NCBI RefSeq assembly: GCF_000759535.1 | Contig: NZ_CP009455.1 | Coordinates: 2,852,001 to 2,916,000, forward strand | Reading direction: 5' to 3' | DNA from: Pseudomonas cremoricolorata | GTDB lineage: Bacteria; Pseudomonadota; Gammaproteobacteria; Pseudomonadales; Pseudomonadaceae | Length of the DNA stretch: 64,000 bases | In this document: piece by piece, positions 54,067 through 61,933 of the stretch | Layout of the letters: each line of letters starts with the position of its first letter | Numbering within the stretch: position 1 is the stretch's first letter | Position numbers and translations under genes: made by a program | Notes under the pieces: generated by a model | Seen by the model: only the letters and a program-made list of their open reading frames with translations | Database searches by the model: none | Told to the model about the DNA's origin: nothing

Positions 54067-55386
54067 CTAGTCGAGGGGCGCGCCCTTGGCGATCCAGTCG
54101 CCGACCAGCTTGCGTTCGTCGTTGGTCATCTGGGTGATGTTGCCCAGCGGCATGATCTGGCTGGCCACGGCCTGGGCCTGGATGCGCGCAGCCTGGGCAT
54201 GCATCTGCTCTGGGGTGTCGAACAGCACGCCGCCCGGGGCGGTGCTGAACAGCGGGCTGGTGGGGGTGGCCGAATGGCACACGGTGCAGCGTTGCTGGAT
54301 AACCTCGTGAACCTGGGTGAAGGCCTCGGCGCTTGCCGGTGTGCGGGCGTCTGCCGGGGCCTGGGGCGGTGCAGCCGCTGCTTGTGCAGCCTGCTCGGCG
54401 CGATGCTCGGCGGCGCTCTTGCCGCCCACGGCGGTGGCAGGCAGCGGCTGGTAGCGAATCTGGCCAGCAGCCTGATCGGCTGCAGTGGGCAGCGGCTTGG
54501 GACCTGTGACATAGGCCAGGCAGATCATCGCCAGGGCGCCGGCAGGCAGAGTCCAGGCGTACTTGTTGCTGGCGTGGCGGGTGTTGAAGTAGTGGCGAAT
54601 CAGCACGGCGGCGACGGCGATGCCGGCCAGGATCAGCCAGTTGTACTGGCTGCCGTAGGTGCTGGGGAAGTGGTTGCTGATCATGATGAACAGCACCGGC
54701 AGGGTGAAGTAGTTGTTGTGCCGCGAGCGCAGCAGGCCCTTGGCCGGCAGCAGCGGGTCGGGCGTCTTGTTTTCGGCGATGGCGGCGACCAGCTGGCGCT
54801 GCGCCGGCATGATGATGCGGAACACGTTGCCGACCATGATGGTGCCGATGATCGCCCCCGTGTGCAGGTACGCGCCGCGGCCACTGAACACCAGGCTGAA
54901 ACCCCAGCAGGCAGCGATGATCAGCACGAACAGCACCGCACCGAGCAGCATCGGCCGTTTACCCAGTGGCGAGTCGCAGAGCAGGTCGTAGATGAACCAG
55001 CCGGCGATCAGCGAGCCGATGCCGATGGCCACGCCTTCAGTGCCCGACAGTGTGCTGCCCGGTGCCAGCAGGTACAGGGTCGGGTTCCAGTAGAACACCA
55101 CGCAGAGCAGGGCGATGCCTGACATCCAGGTGAAATAGGCTTCCCATTTGAACCAGTGCAGGTTCTCGGGCATCTGCGGCGGCGCCAGCTTGTACTTTTC
55201 CAGGTGATAGATACCGCCACCGTGGATCGCCCATAAATCGCCCGACAGTCCTTCGCGGGGTTGCCTGCGGTCGAGGTTGTTTTCCAGCCAGACAAAATAG
55301 AACGACGCGCCGATCCAGGCCACGCCGGTGATCATGTGCACCCAGCGGATGCTCAGGTTCAGCCACTCGTGAAGGTGTGCTTCCAC
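54067..55386 (-). CDS. puuD: Urate hydroxylase PuuD (membrane protein with cytochrome c domain)
   Basis: Oxidises urate to 5-hydroxyisourate, passing electrons to the respiratory chain. The 439-residue protein has eight or so N-terminal helices (PuuD domain; HEWLNLSIRWVHMITGVAWIGASFYFVWLENNL). An Ala/Pro-rich linker (about 325-352) leads to a C-terminal cytochrome c domain with haem site C367-T-V-C370-H371 and distal ligand candidate Met in SQIMPLGN. Last gene of the puuE-uraD-allA-puuD operon. It depends on the cytochrome c maturation system whose genes open this window. Confidence 0.94.
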   Translation of the reverse strand: MEAHLHEWLNLSIRWVHMITGVAWIGASFYFVWLENNLDRRQPREGLSGDLWAIHGGGIYHLEKYKLAPPQMPENLHWFKWEAYFTWMSGIALLCVVFYWNPTLYLLAPGSTLSGTEGVAIGIGSLIAGWFIYDLLCDSPLGKRPMLLGAVLFVLIIAACWGFSLVFSGRGAYLHTGAIIGTIMVGNVFRIIMPAQRQLVAAIAENKTPDPLLPAKGLLRSRHNNYFTLPVLFIMISNHFPSTYGSQYNWLILAGIAVAAVLIRHYFNTRHASNKYAWTLPAGALAMICLAYVTGPKPLPTAADQAAGQIRYQPLPATAVGGKSAAEHRAEQAAQAAAAPPQAPADARTPASAEAFTQVHEVIQQRCTVCHSATPTSPLFSTAPGGVLFDTPEQMHAQAARIQAQAVASQIMPLGNITQMTNDERKLVGDWIAKGAPLD

Positions 55387-55434
55387 AGTTCGTACCTTTC
55401 GCCGGCCACCGTGCCGATGACCGGCCCTTTCTTA

Positions 55435-55935
55435 TTAGTGGGGACTGAGGATCATCAATTGCTCCTCGGTGAAGTAATGCTCATCGCAGTTGTTGCCAGC
55501 ACCACTGCGATCAACCACCAGGAAGTCATCCCGCTTTTCGATCGTCAGCACCGGGTGGTGCCAGACGCCGCGATGGTAATTGACGCCCTGCCTGCCATTG
55601 CTGAGGAAGGCACGGACCAGACCCGATACAGGTGCATCGCCAAGTGGCGCGACCACGATCAGAAAGGGGTTGCCGAGCAGCGGAATGAACGCCTGGCTGC
55701 CCAGCGGATGACGTTCAAGCATGCGAATGGTCAGCGGCATGTCCAGCGCCTCGGCGCGGAAGATGCTGATGATCGCCCTGTCTTCAGGCTCGGCGGTCTC
55801 GACCGTGGCGAGCTTGTGGAAGCGCATGGTCGAGCCGTTGTTGATCATGAAGTGGTCGCTGCCGTCGGTTTCGATCACGTCACCGAAAGGGGCGAAGGCT
55901 TCTTTGCTCAGGGGCTCGATCATCAGGGTGCGCAT
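55435..55935 (-). CDS. allA: Ureidoglycolate lyase
   Basis: Splits ureidoglycolate to glyoxylate and urea. The 166-residue cupin-like protein starts MRTLMIEPLSKEAFAPFGDVIE and includes MLERHPLGSQAFIPL, a family signature, and GVNYHRGVWHHPVLTI. It follows uraD by 87 bases and precedes puuD by 48, in the urate operon. Glyoxylate made here feeds gcl, and urea would use the UT transporter or urease. Confidence 0.94.
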   Translation of the reverse strand: MRTLMIEPLSKEAFAPFGDVIETDGSDHFMINNGSTMRFHKLATVETAEPEDRAIISIFRAEALDMPLTIRMLERHPLGSQAFIPLLGNPFLIVVAPLGDAPVSGLVRAFLSNGRQGVNYHRGVWHHPVLTIEKRDDFLVVDRSGAGNNCDEHYFTEEQLMILSPH

Positions 55936-56022
55936 GGTCTTGTTCTCTTTATCGAAAGGGGAGGCGAAAAGGCGGCAGCCAGCGCGGACGCTTCACGCAC
56001 CTGGCGGCCGATGTTGCACGGG

Positions 56023-56538
56023 TTACAGCTGCGAAAGGCGCAGCAGGGCGATACGGTCGATCTGTTTCAGGGCTTCGCGAAACTCGCTGTCTGCATCGTT
56101 GTGCAGGCGCGTTTCGAAGGCGGCGAGAATCTGCTGCCGGTCACTGCCGCGCACCGCCATGATGAACGGAAACGCGAAGCGTGCCTTGTAGGCGTGGTTG
56201 AGCGCGGTGAAGCGGGCGAACTCTTCCGGGGTGCACTGGTGGATGCCGGCACCGGCCTGTTCGGCAGTGCTCGACTCGGTCAGTTCGCCACGCACCGCGG
56301 CCTTGCCAGCCAGATCCGGGTGGGCGTTGATCAGCGCCAGTTGCTCGGCATGGCTGGCTGCCTGCAGCACCGCGCTCATGCGCTGGTGCAGACCCTCGAC
56401 CTGATCCAGTTCACTCGACGGCCCTTGATCGAAGACGCGCTGGGCGACCCACGGCGAATGCTCGTAGATGTCGGCGAAGGCGGCGATGAAGGCATCGCGG
56501 TCAAGGGAAGACGGGGTCAGGGTGCGGAAGGCGGTCAT
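56023..56538 (-). CDS. uraD: OHCU decarboxylase
   Basis: Decarboxylates 2-oxo-4-hydroxy-4-carboxy-5-ureidoimidazoline to S-allantoin. The 171-residue all-helical protein has the family signatures FADIYEHSPWVAQRV and LINAHPDLAGKAA (catalytic His), then the SSTAEQAGAGI and RFAFPFIMAVRG segments. It is 22 bases behind puuE and clearly co-transcribed. Confidence 0.95.
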   Translation of the reverse strand: MTAFRTLTPSSLDRDAFIAAFADIYEHSPWVAQRVFDQGPSSELDQVEGLHQRMSAVLQAASHAEQLALINAHPDLAGKAAVRGELTESSTAEQAGAGIHQCTPEEFARFTALNHAYKARFAFPFIMAVRGSDRQQILAAFETRLHNDADSEFREALKQIDRIALLRLSQL

Positions 56539-56560
56539 CGGCAGGTCTCGTCGTCAGGGT

Positions 56561-57475
56561 TCATTTGCAGGGGTGCGTGGCGTGCCAGTGGCGGGCGATG
56601 TCGACGCGGCGGGCGAACCACACCTGCTCGTGGCTTTTCGCGTAGTCGACGAAGCGCTTGAGGGCGGCCAGGCGCGCCGGACGGCCGACCAGGCGACAGT
56701 GCAGGCCGATGGAAAGCATCTTCGGTGCTTCGGCACCTTCTTCGTAGAGCACATCGAAGGCGTCCTTCAGGTACTGGAAGAACTGCTCGCCACAGTTGAA
56801 GCCTTGCACCTGAGTGAAGCGCATGTCGTTGGTGTCGAGGGTGTAGGGAATCACCAGGTGCGGCTTGTCGGTGGGGTTGTTGCGTTCCCAGTAGGGCAGG
56901 TCATCGTCGTAGGTGTCGCTGTCGTAGAGAAAACCGCCTTCTTCCATCACCAGGCGCCGGGTATTGGGGCTGGTGCGGCCGGTGTACCAGCCCAGCGGGC
57001 GTTCGCCGGTCAGTTCGGTGAGGATGCGGATGGCTTCGAGCATGTGCTCGCGTTCCTGGGCCTCGTCCATGTTCTGGTAGTCGATCCAGCGGTAGCCGTG
57101 GCTGCAGATCTCGTGGCCAGCGTCGACCATGGCGCGAATCACATCGGGGTGACGCTGCGCCGCCATGGCCACCGCGAAGATGGTCAGCGGCACGCCGGTG
57201 TCCTTGAACAGCTTGAGCAGGCGCCAGACTCCGGCGCGGCTGCCGTACTCGTACAACGATTCCATGCTCTGGTTGCGTTGGCCTTGCAGCGGCTGGGCCG
57301 CGACCATTTCCGACAGAAACGCTTCCGACTCCTTGTCGCCATGGAGAATGTTGCGCTCGCCGCCTTCTTCGTAATTGAGCACGAACGACAGGGCGATGCG
57401 GGCGTTGCCCGGCCACTGCGGGTGAGGAGGGGTGTTGCCGTAGCCGATCAGGTCGCGAGGGTAGTTGGCGCTCAC
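56561..57475 (-). CDS. puuE: Allantoinase PuuE (polysaccharide deacetylase-like)
   Basis: Metal-independent allantoinase that opens allantoin to allantoate. The 304-residue protein has the NodB-like fold: YPRDLIGYGNTPPHPQWPGNARIALSFVLNYEEGGERNILHGD, GHEICSHGYRWIDYQ and PLGWYTGRTSPNTRRLV. The start is GTG at 57475 (first residues MSANYPRDLIG), with AAGGAAG 7-8 bases upstream; a longer form would read through the operator. First gene of its operon. Confidence 0.94.
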   Translation of the reverse strand: MSANYPRDLIGYGNTPPHPQWPGNARIALSFVLNYEEGGERNILHGDKESEAFLSEMVAAQPLQGQRNQSMESLYEYGSRAGVWRLLKLFKDTGVPLTIFAVAMAAQRHPDVIRAMVDAGHEICSHGYRWIDYQNMDEAQEREHMLEAIRILTELTGERPLGWYTGRTSPNTRRLVMEEGGFLYDSDTYDDDLPYWERNNPTDKPHLVIPYTLDTNDMRFTQVQGFNCGEQFFQYLKDAFDVLYEEGAEAPKMLSIGLHCRLVGRPARLAALKRFVDYAKSHEQVWFARRVDIARHWHATHPCK

Positions 57476-57552
57476 TGCAATCTTCCTTCTTGTGCGTTGG
57501 TGCAGAGAATAGGCGGACCCGCGTCGGGATGTCGCACCATGTGTGGTGCTGA

Positions 57553-57562
57553 TTGTATACAA
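57553..57562. promoter_or_regulatory. TTGTATACAA operator before puuE
   Basis: Perfect palindrome TTGTATACAA, 78 bases upstream of the puuE GTG start; same sequence as before gcl, the glcG-like gene and the NCS1 permease gene. Confidence 0.65.
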
Positions 57563-57732
57563 GATAATAATTTCTTTGTAAGCCCGATTTTCGCTACAGA
57601 CGCCCATCGGTCCTCCACAAGCGCGTGTCGACAAACTTGCCTGATCGGTCAGCTATTGTCTATAGGTATAGCGCATGTCGTGGCTTTGCAATGGGTGCAC
57701 AAGGCTCTAAGTGCCCTGGCTTAAGGGTCTAT

Positions 57733-57750
57733 AAAATTGTGTACAATTTT
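57733..57750. promoter_or_regulatory. Variant operator before hiuH
   Basis: AAAATTGT-GT-ACAATTTT is a dyad with perfect 8-bp arms around the core TTGTGTACAA, one base off the TTGTATACAA palindrome. It lies 70 bases before the hiuH start. Confidence 0.6.
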
Positions 57751-57819
57751 CCGTTGCGGTGTCTTAATGAGCGCCCTTGCATTGCCCCTGTCTATCTCCA
57801 ACATGAGGCCTTACGCCAT

Positions 57820-58173
57820 ATGGGACGTCTGACTACCCACGTACTGGATGCCGCCCACGGCTGCCCCGGCAGCGCCATTCGCGTCGAGCTTTACCGTGTC
57901 GACGGCCAGCGTCTGGAGCTGCTCGGCAGTGCCCTGACCAACGCCGATGGCCGCCTCGACACGCCGCTGTTGCAGGGTGATGAGTATCGCTCCGGGGTCT
58001 ACCAATTGCAGTTCGCCGCCGGCGACTACTACCGTGCGCGCGGCGTGGCGTTGCCCGACCCGGCCTTTCTCGACGTGGTGGTGCTGCGTTTTGGCATCGA
58101 TGCCGCACAGGATCACTACCACGTGCCGCTGCTGATTTCGCCGTACAGCTATTCCACCTATCGCGGTAGCTGA
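57820..58173 (+). CDS. hiuH: 5-Hydroxyisourate hydrolase (transthyretin-related protein)
   Basis: Hydrolyses 5-hydroxyisourate to OHCU, the step between PuuD and UraD. The 117-residue protein has the HIUase signatures LTTHVLDAAHGCPG (catalytic His), the RSGVYQLQFAAGDYY region and the C-terminal YSTYRGS tetrapeptide YRGS. There is no signal peptide, so it acts in the cytoplasm. The start at 57820 (MGRLTTHVLD) is chosen because upstream codons overlap the operator. Divergent from puuE. Confidence 0.95.
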   Translation: MGRLTTHVLDAAHGCPGSAIRVELYRVDGQRLELLGSALTNADGRLDTPLLQGDEYRSGVYQLQFAAGDYYRARGVALPDPAFLDVVVLRFGIDAAQDHYHVPLLISPYSYSTYRGS

Positions 58174-58203
58174 TCGCCGCCGCAACGCGCATCGAAGGTT
58201 CTT

Positions 58204-58232
58204 GCCCGCTCTCACACTGGCGGGCTTTTTTT
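58204..58232 (+). terminator. hiuH intrinsic terminator
   Basis: GCCCGC and GCGGGC with a 10-base loop followed by a T-run: rho-independent terminator 30 bases after hiuH. Confidence 0.85.
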
Positions 58233-58348
58233 CGCCTCGATAGCGCTGAGGCACGCGCAGGCGGGGGGCAAATGCCGGCGCGAGGGCGCATAATCCTGGC
58301 TTAATCCTCATCCGCTGCAATGCCGCACTTTCTCCAGGAACCGCCGCC

Positions 58349-59011
58349 ATGCACGTACTGCTATGCGAGGACGACGACCTCATCGCCAGTGGCATCTGTG
58401 CCGGGCTTACCGCCCAGGGCCTGACCGTCGACCGCGTGGCCACCGCCTCGGCGGCGCGGCAGTTGCTGCAGACCGCGCAATTCGACGTGATGATCCTCGA
58501 CCTGGGCCTGCCCGATGAAGACGGCCTCAAGCTGTTACAGCGCCTGCGCCAGCAGGGCGAGGCGCTGCCGGTGCTGGTGCTGACCGCGCGCGATGCCGTC
58601 AGCGACCGGGTCGATGGCCTGCAGGCCGGCGCTGACGACTACCTGCTCAAACCTTTCGATCTGCGCGAGCTGGCCGCGCGCCTGCACAGCCTGCTGCGCC
58701 GCGCCGCCGGGCGCGCGGTCAACACCATCGAGCACGGCGCCCTGCGTTACGACCCCAGCAGCTGCGAAGCCTGGTTGCACGGCCAGACCGTCGACCTGTC
58801 GCGGCGCGAGCAGGCGCTGTTGCAGGCGCTGCTGCAGAACCCCGGCCGGGTGCTGTCGAGCGAGCAGCTCAAGGATTGCGTGTACGGTTTCACCGATGAA
58901 GTCGAGAGCAACGCCCTCAACGTGCACATCCACCACCTGCGGCGCAAACTCGGTGCAGGCATCGTCGAGACCGTGCGCGGGCTGGGCTATCGTCTGGGGC
59001 CGGCGTCATGA
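58349..59011 (+). CDS. OmpR-family response regulator (QseB/PmrA-like)
   Basis: The 220-residue regulator has a receiver domain (acidic pocket E7-D8-D9, phospho-acceptor D51 in MILDLGLPDEDG, switch Lys in YLLKPF) and a winged-helix output domain (VLSSEQLKDCVYGFTDEVESNALNVHIHHLRRKLG). It overlaps the sensor kinase gene by 4 bases. QseB/PmrA-like regulators respond to metals or cationic peptides in Pseudomonas; which signal acts here is unknown. Confidence 0.92.
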   Translation: MHVLLCEDDDLIASGICAGLTAQGLTVDRVATASAARQLLQTAQFDVMILDLGLPDEDGLKLLQRLRQQGEALPVLVLTARDAVSDRVDGLQAGADDYLLKPFDLRELAARLHSLLRRAAGRAVNTIEHGALRYDPSSCEAWLHGQTVDLSRREQALLQALLQNPGRVLSSEQLKDCVYGFTDEVESNALNVHIHHLRRKLGAGIVETVRGLGYRLGPAS

Positions 59012-60333
59012 GCCTGCGCGTTCGCCTGTCGCTGATTCTGGGCAGCGCCTTCGTATTCATCTGGGCGCTGGCGGCGGCGTGGATGCTCTGCGACCTGCGC
59101 CAGCAGATGATGTTCTCCCTCGATCAGCGCTTGGTGGCCTCGGCGCGTATGGTCGCCGGGCTGATCGACCAACTGCCGCAGCCGCTGAGCGCCAAGGGCC
59201 AGGATGCGCGCATTTCCGCCGACCAGCTCAGCGTGCCGGATGGCATGGCCTGCCAGGTCACCTCGCTGCGCGGGGAAATCCTGGCCAGTAACCACCAGCA
59301 CGACGCCAACCTCGACGATCAGGGCAATGGCTTCAACGACCAGCTCATCGACGGTGCGTCCTGGCGCACCTTCACCTTCAGCCACGGCGATGTACGCATC
59401 ACCACCGCCGACCGCCATCAGGAGCGCGAAGCGCTCAATCGCTCGATCCTGCTGGTGGCTTCGGCGCCGGTACTGATGGCCCTGCTCGGCAGCCTGGGGC
59501 TCTTGTGGATTGGTCTGGGCAAGGGTCTGGAGCCGCTCAACCGCATGCGCGATGCGCTGCGTCGGCGCCGCGCCGACAGCGTCGAGCCGTTGCAGGTGGC
59601 CGGCTTGCCCAGCGAATTGCAGCCGCTGCTCGATACCCAGAACCAGCTGTTCCTGCGTATCGCCCAGACTCTGGAGCGCGAGCGTCGCCTCACCGACGAT
59701 GCCGCCCATGAACTGCGCAGCCCCCTGACGGTGATCAAGACCCACCTGCAAGTGGCACGCATGACCGACGGCGCGGTGCGCGAGCAGGCTCTGGAACATG
59801 CCGAGCAGGGCGCCGACCGGCTGCACCGCACCCTCGAACAATTGCTGATGCTGGCCCGTGTCGAGGGCAGCCTGTCGTTCGACGACGGTGTGCAGTGCAG
59901 CGCCGAGCAGGTGGCGCGCCAGGCCATTCACGACGCCGGTGGCGGCGACAACCGGCGCATCGTTTTGCACCTGCCCGAGGCCGCCACGCGAACCTACCTG
60001 AGCATGCCCGGCCCGCTCGCCGTCACCGCCTTGCGCAACCTGCTGGACAACGCCCTGCGTCACGGCGGGCAACAGGCGCCGGTGGAGTTGGAGGTGCAGA
60101 TGAGCGAGGGCGAGGTGGGGTTCGTGGTGCGTGATCACGGCCCCGGCATCGCCAATGCCGATTTGCAGCACCTCACCGAGCGCTTCTGGCGGCACAGCCA
60201 AAGTGCCGGCTGCGGCCTGGGTCTGGCCATCGTCGAAGCCATCGCCCAGCGCTGCGCCGGGCAACTGCGTTTCGACAACCAGGCCGACGGCCTGCGCGTG
60301 TGCCTGCAAGTGCCCGCGCGCGTCGAGGCGTGA
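59008..60333 (+). CDS. QseC/PmrB-like sensor histidine kinase
   Basis: Inner-membrane kinase of 441 residues: helix 1 (about 8-28), periplasmic sensor part (about 29-150), helix 2 (about 152-172), HAMP-like link, then HisKA with the phospho-histidine in DDAAHELRSPLTVIKTHLQ. The HATPase follows with NLLDNALRHG, DHGPGIA and GCGLGLAIVEAIA. Classic partner of the overlapping regulator. No ligand motif is visible in the sensor part. Confidence 0.92.
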   Translation: MSLRVRLSLILGSAFVFIWALAAAWMLCDLRQQMMFSLDQRLVASARMVAGLIDQLPQPLSAKGQDARISADQLSVPDGMACQVTSLRGEILASNHQHDANLDDQGNGFNDQLIDGASWRTFTFSHGDVRITTADRHQEREALNRSILLVASAPVLMALLGSLGLLWIGLGKGLEPLNRMRDALRRRRADSVEPLQVAGLPSELQPLLDTQNQLFLRIAQTLERERRLTDDAAHELRSPLTVIKTHLQVARMTDGAVREQALEHAEQGADRLHRTLEQLLMLARVEGSLSFDDGVQCSAEQVARQAIHDAGGGDNRRIVLHLPEAATRTYLSMPGPLAVTALRNLLDNALRHGGQQAPVELEVQMSEGEVGFVVRDHGPGIANADLQHLTERFWRHSQSAGCGLGLAIVEAIAQRCAGQLRFDNQADGLRVCLQVPARVEA

Positions 60334-60365
60334 GCGGCGCCCGGTAAAAATCTGTTGCGTAGCGC

Positions 60366-60389
60366 TAAATCCGCCCTTGGGCGAAGCGT
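60366..60389 (+). promoter_or_regulatory. PvdS-type iron-starvation box
   Basis: TAAAT (60366-60370), exactly 16 bases, then CGT (60387-60389) fits the Pseudomonas iron-starvation box TAAAT-N16-CGT read by the sigma factor PvdS; a preceding GC also agrees. The aminotransferase start lies 76 bases downstream. Confidence 0.8.
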
Positions 60390-60465
60390 TCTCCAAGCAT
60401 TGCCCCGCACATATCCGGTAACAGAGCTGGGCGGGCCACTGACGCATGCTTGCGAGGATCCTTCG

Positions 60466-61863
60466 ATGTCTAGCGCTTCCAGCCTTGCCCAGGTGCTGCC
60501 GGCTACCGCGCCGCAGCCCTTGTACGAATTCAGCGACTCCCCGTTGCTGCTGCGTCAGCAGCAACAGGAATCCAACGCCCGCAGCTATCCACGGCGTATT
60601 CCCCTGGCGCTCAAGCGCGCCCGCGGCATCTACGTGGAAGATGTCGAGGGGCGGCAGTTCATCGACTGCCTGGCCGGTGCCGGCACCCTCGCCCTGGGGC
60701 ACAACCATCCGGTGGTGATCGAGGCGATTCAGCGCGTGCTGGCAGACGAGCTGCCGCTGCACACCCTCGACCTCACCACCCCGGTCAAGGACCGTTTCGT
60801 CCAGGACCTGTTCGGCGTGCTGCCCGACGCACTACGCCGCGAAGCCAAGGTGCAGTTCTGCGGCCCAACCGGCACCGATGCCGTGGAAGCAGCCTTGAAG
60901 CTCGCGCGCATCGCCACCGGGCGCAGTAACGTGCTGGCCTTCCACGGTGCTTATCACGGCATGTCCCAGGGCGCGCTGAGCCTGATGGGCAGCCTGGGGC
61001 CGAAGAAGGCACTGGGCGCGCTGCTCAACAACAACGTGCAGTTCCTGCCTTTCCCTTATGACTACCGCTGCCCGTTCGGCCTGGGCGGCGCTGCCGGGGT
61101 GCGGGCCAACCTGCATTACTTGGAGAACCTGTTCAACGACCCCGAATCGGGCGTGCAGCTGCCAGCGGCGGTGATCGTCGAGGCGGTGCAGGGTGAGGGC
61201 GGTATGATCCCGGCCGATGTCGAATGGCTGCGCGGTCTTCGGCGTATCACCGAGCAGCATGGCGTGGCGTTGATCGTCGACGAAATCCAGAGCGGCTTCG
61301 CCCGCACCGGCAAGCTGTTCGCCTTCGAGCATGCCGGCATCGTTCCCGACGTGGTGACGCTGTCCAAGGCCATCGGCGGCAGCCTGCCGCTGGCGGTGGT
61401 GGTCTACCGTGAATGGCTCGACCAGTGGGGGCCAGGCGCCCACGCCGGCACGTTCCGCGGCAACCAGATGGCCATGGCCGCGGGTTCTGCGGTCATCGAT
61501 TACCTGCTCGAACACGACCTGGCCAGCCACGCCGCCGCCATGGGCGAGCGCCTTTGTGGGCATCTGCGCCAATTGCAGCGCGACTACCCGCAGTTGGGCG
61601 ATATCCGCGGGCGCGGCCTGATGCTGGGCGTCGAGCTGGTCGATCCGGCAGGGGCGGCGGATGCCCAAGGTCACCCGCCGGCCTGTCGCCAGCTGGCGCC
61701 CAAGGTGCAGCGTGAATGCCTGCGCCGCGGGCTGATCGTCGAGTTGGGCGGCCGGCATGGTGCGGTGGTGCGCTTCCTGCCACCGCTGATCATCAGCGCC
61801 GAGCAGATCGACGAAGTGGCCGAGCGCTTCGCCCAGGCTGTGCGCGCCGCGCTGGCCGCCTGA
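60466..61863 (+). CDS. pvdH: L-2,4-diaminobutyrate:2-oxoglutarate aminotransferase
   Basis: Class III PLP aminotransferase of 465 residues that makes L-2,4-diaminobutyrate, a pyoverdine precursor, from aspartate semialdehyde and glutamate. The PLP lysine is K301 in TLSKAIGGSLPLAVVV; other conserved parts are FCGPTGTDAVEAALK, FHGAYHGMSQGALSLMG, ALIVDEIQSGFARTGK and GTFRGNQMAMAAG. The start at 60466 (MSSASSLAQ) is chosen to leave the upstream PvdS-type box in the promoter. That box strongly supports the siderophore role. Confidence 0.9.
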   Translation: MSSASSLAQVLPATAPQPLYEFSDSPLLLRQQQQESNARSYPRRIPLALKRARGIYVEDVEGRQFIDCLAGAGTLALGHNHPVVIEAIQRVLADELPLHTLDLTTPVKDRFVQDLFGVLPDALRREAKVQFCGPTGTDAVEAALKLARIATGRSNVLAFHGAYHGMSQGALSLMGSLGPKKALGALLNNNVQFLPFPYDYRCPFGLGGAAGVRANLHYLENLFNDPESGVQLPAAVIVEAVQGEGGMIPADVEWLRGLRRITEQHGVALIVDEIQSGFARTGKLFAFEHAGIVPDVVTLSKAIGGSLPLAVVVYREWLDQWGPGAHAGTFRGNQMAMAAGSAVIDYLLEHDLASHAAAMGERLCGHLRQLQRDYPQLGDIRGRGLMLGVELVDPAGAADAQGHPPACRQLAPKVQRECLRRGLIVELGGRHGAVVRFLPPLIISAEQIDEVAERFAQAVRAALAA

Positions 61864-61872
61864 CTGCAAGGC

Positions 61873-61910
61873 AAAAGCCGCGAAACGCTGCTGGGCGGTT
61901 CGCGGCTTTT
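61873..61910. terminator. Bidirectional terminator between pvdH and the SIP gene
   Basis: AAAAGCCGCGAA and TTCGCGGCTTTT form a perfect 12-bp stem, with A residues on one side and T residues on the other, between the convergent pvdH and siderophore-interacting protein genes. Confidence 0.9.
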
Positions 61911-61933
61911 GTGTGTACGGCTCGGCAACGGCC

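Larger units (their letters stand above)
57476..57819. promoter_or_regulatory. Divergent puuE/hiuH promoter region
   Basis: This 344-base gap carries two GntR-type sites (57553 and 57737) and AT-rich patches near 57560-57590 and 57725-57750. No gene was recognised; the plus-strand frame extending hiuH upstream lacks a ribosome site. Confidence 0.55.

Noticed and set aside
57476..57634. Longer N-terminus for puuE
   Set aside because: It would cover the TTGTATACAA operator; the family N-terminus begins at the GTG at 57475.
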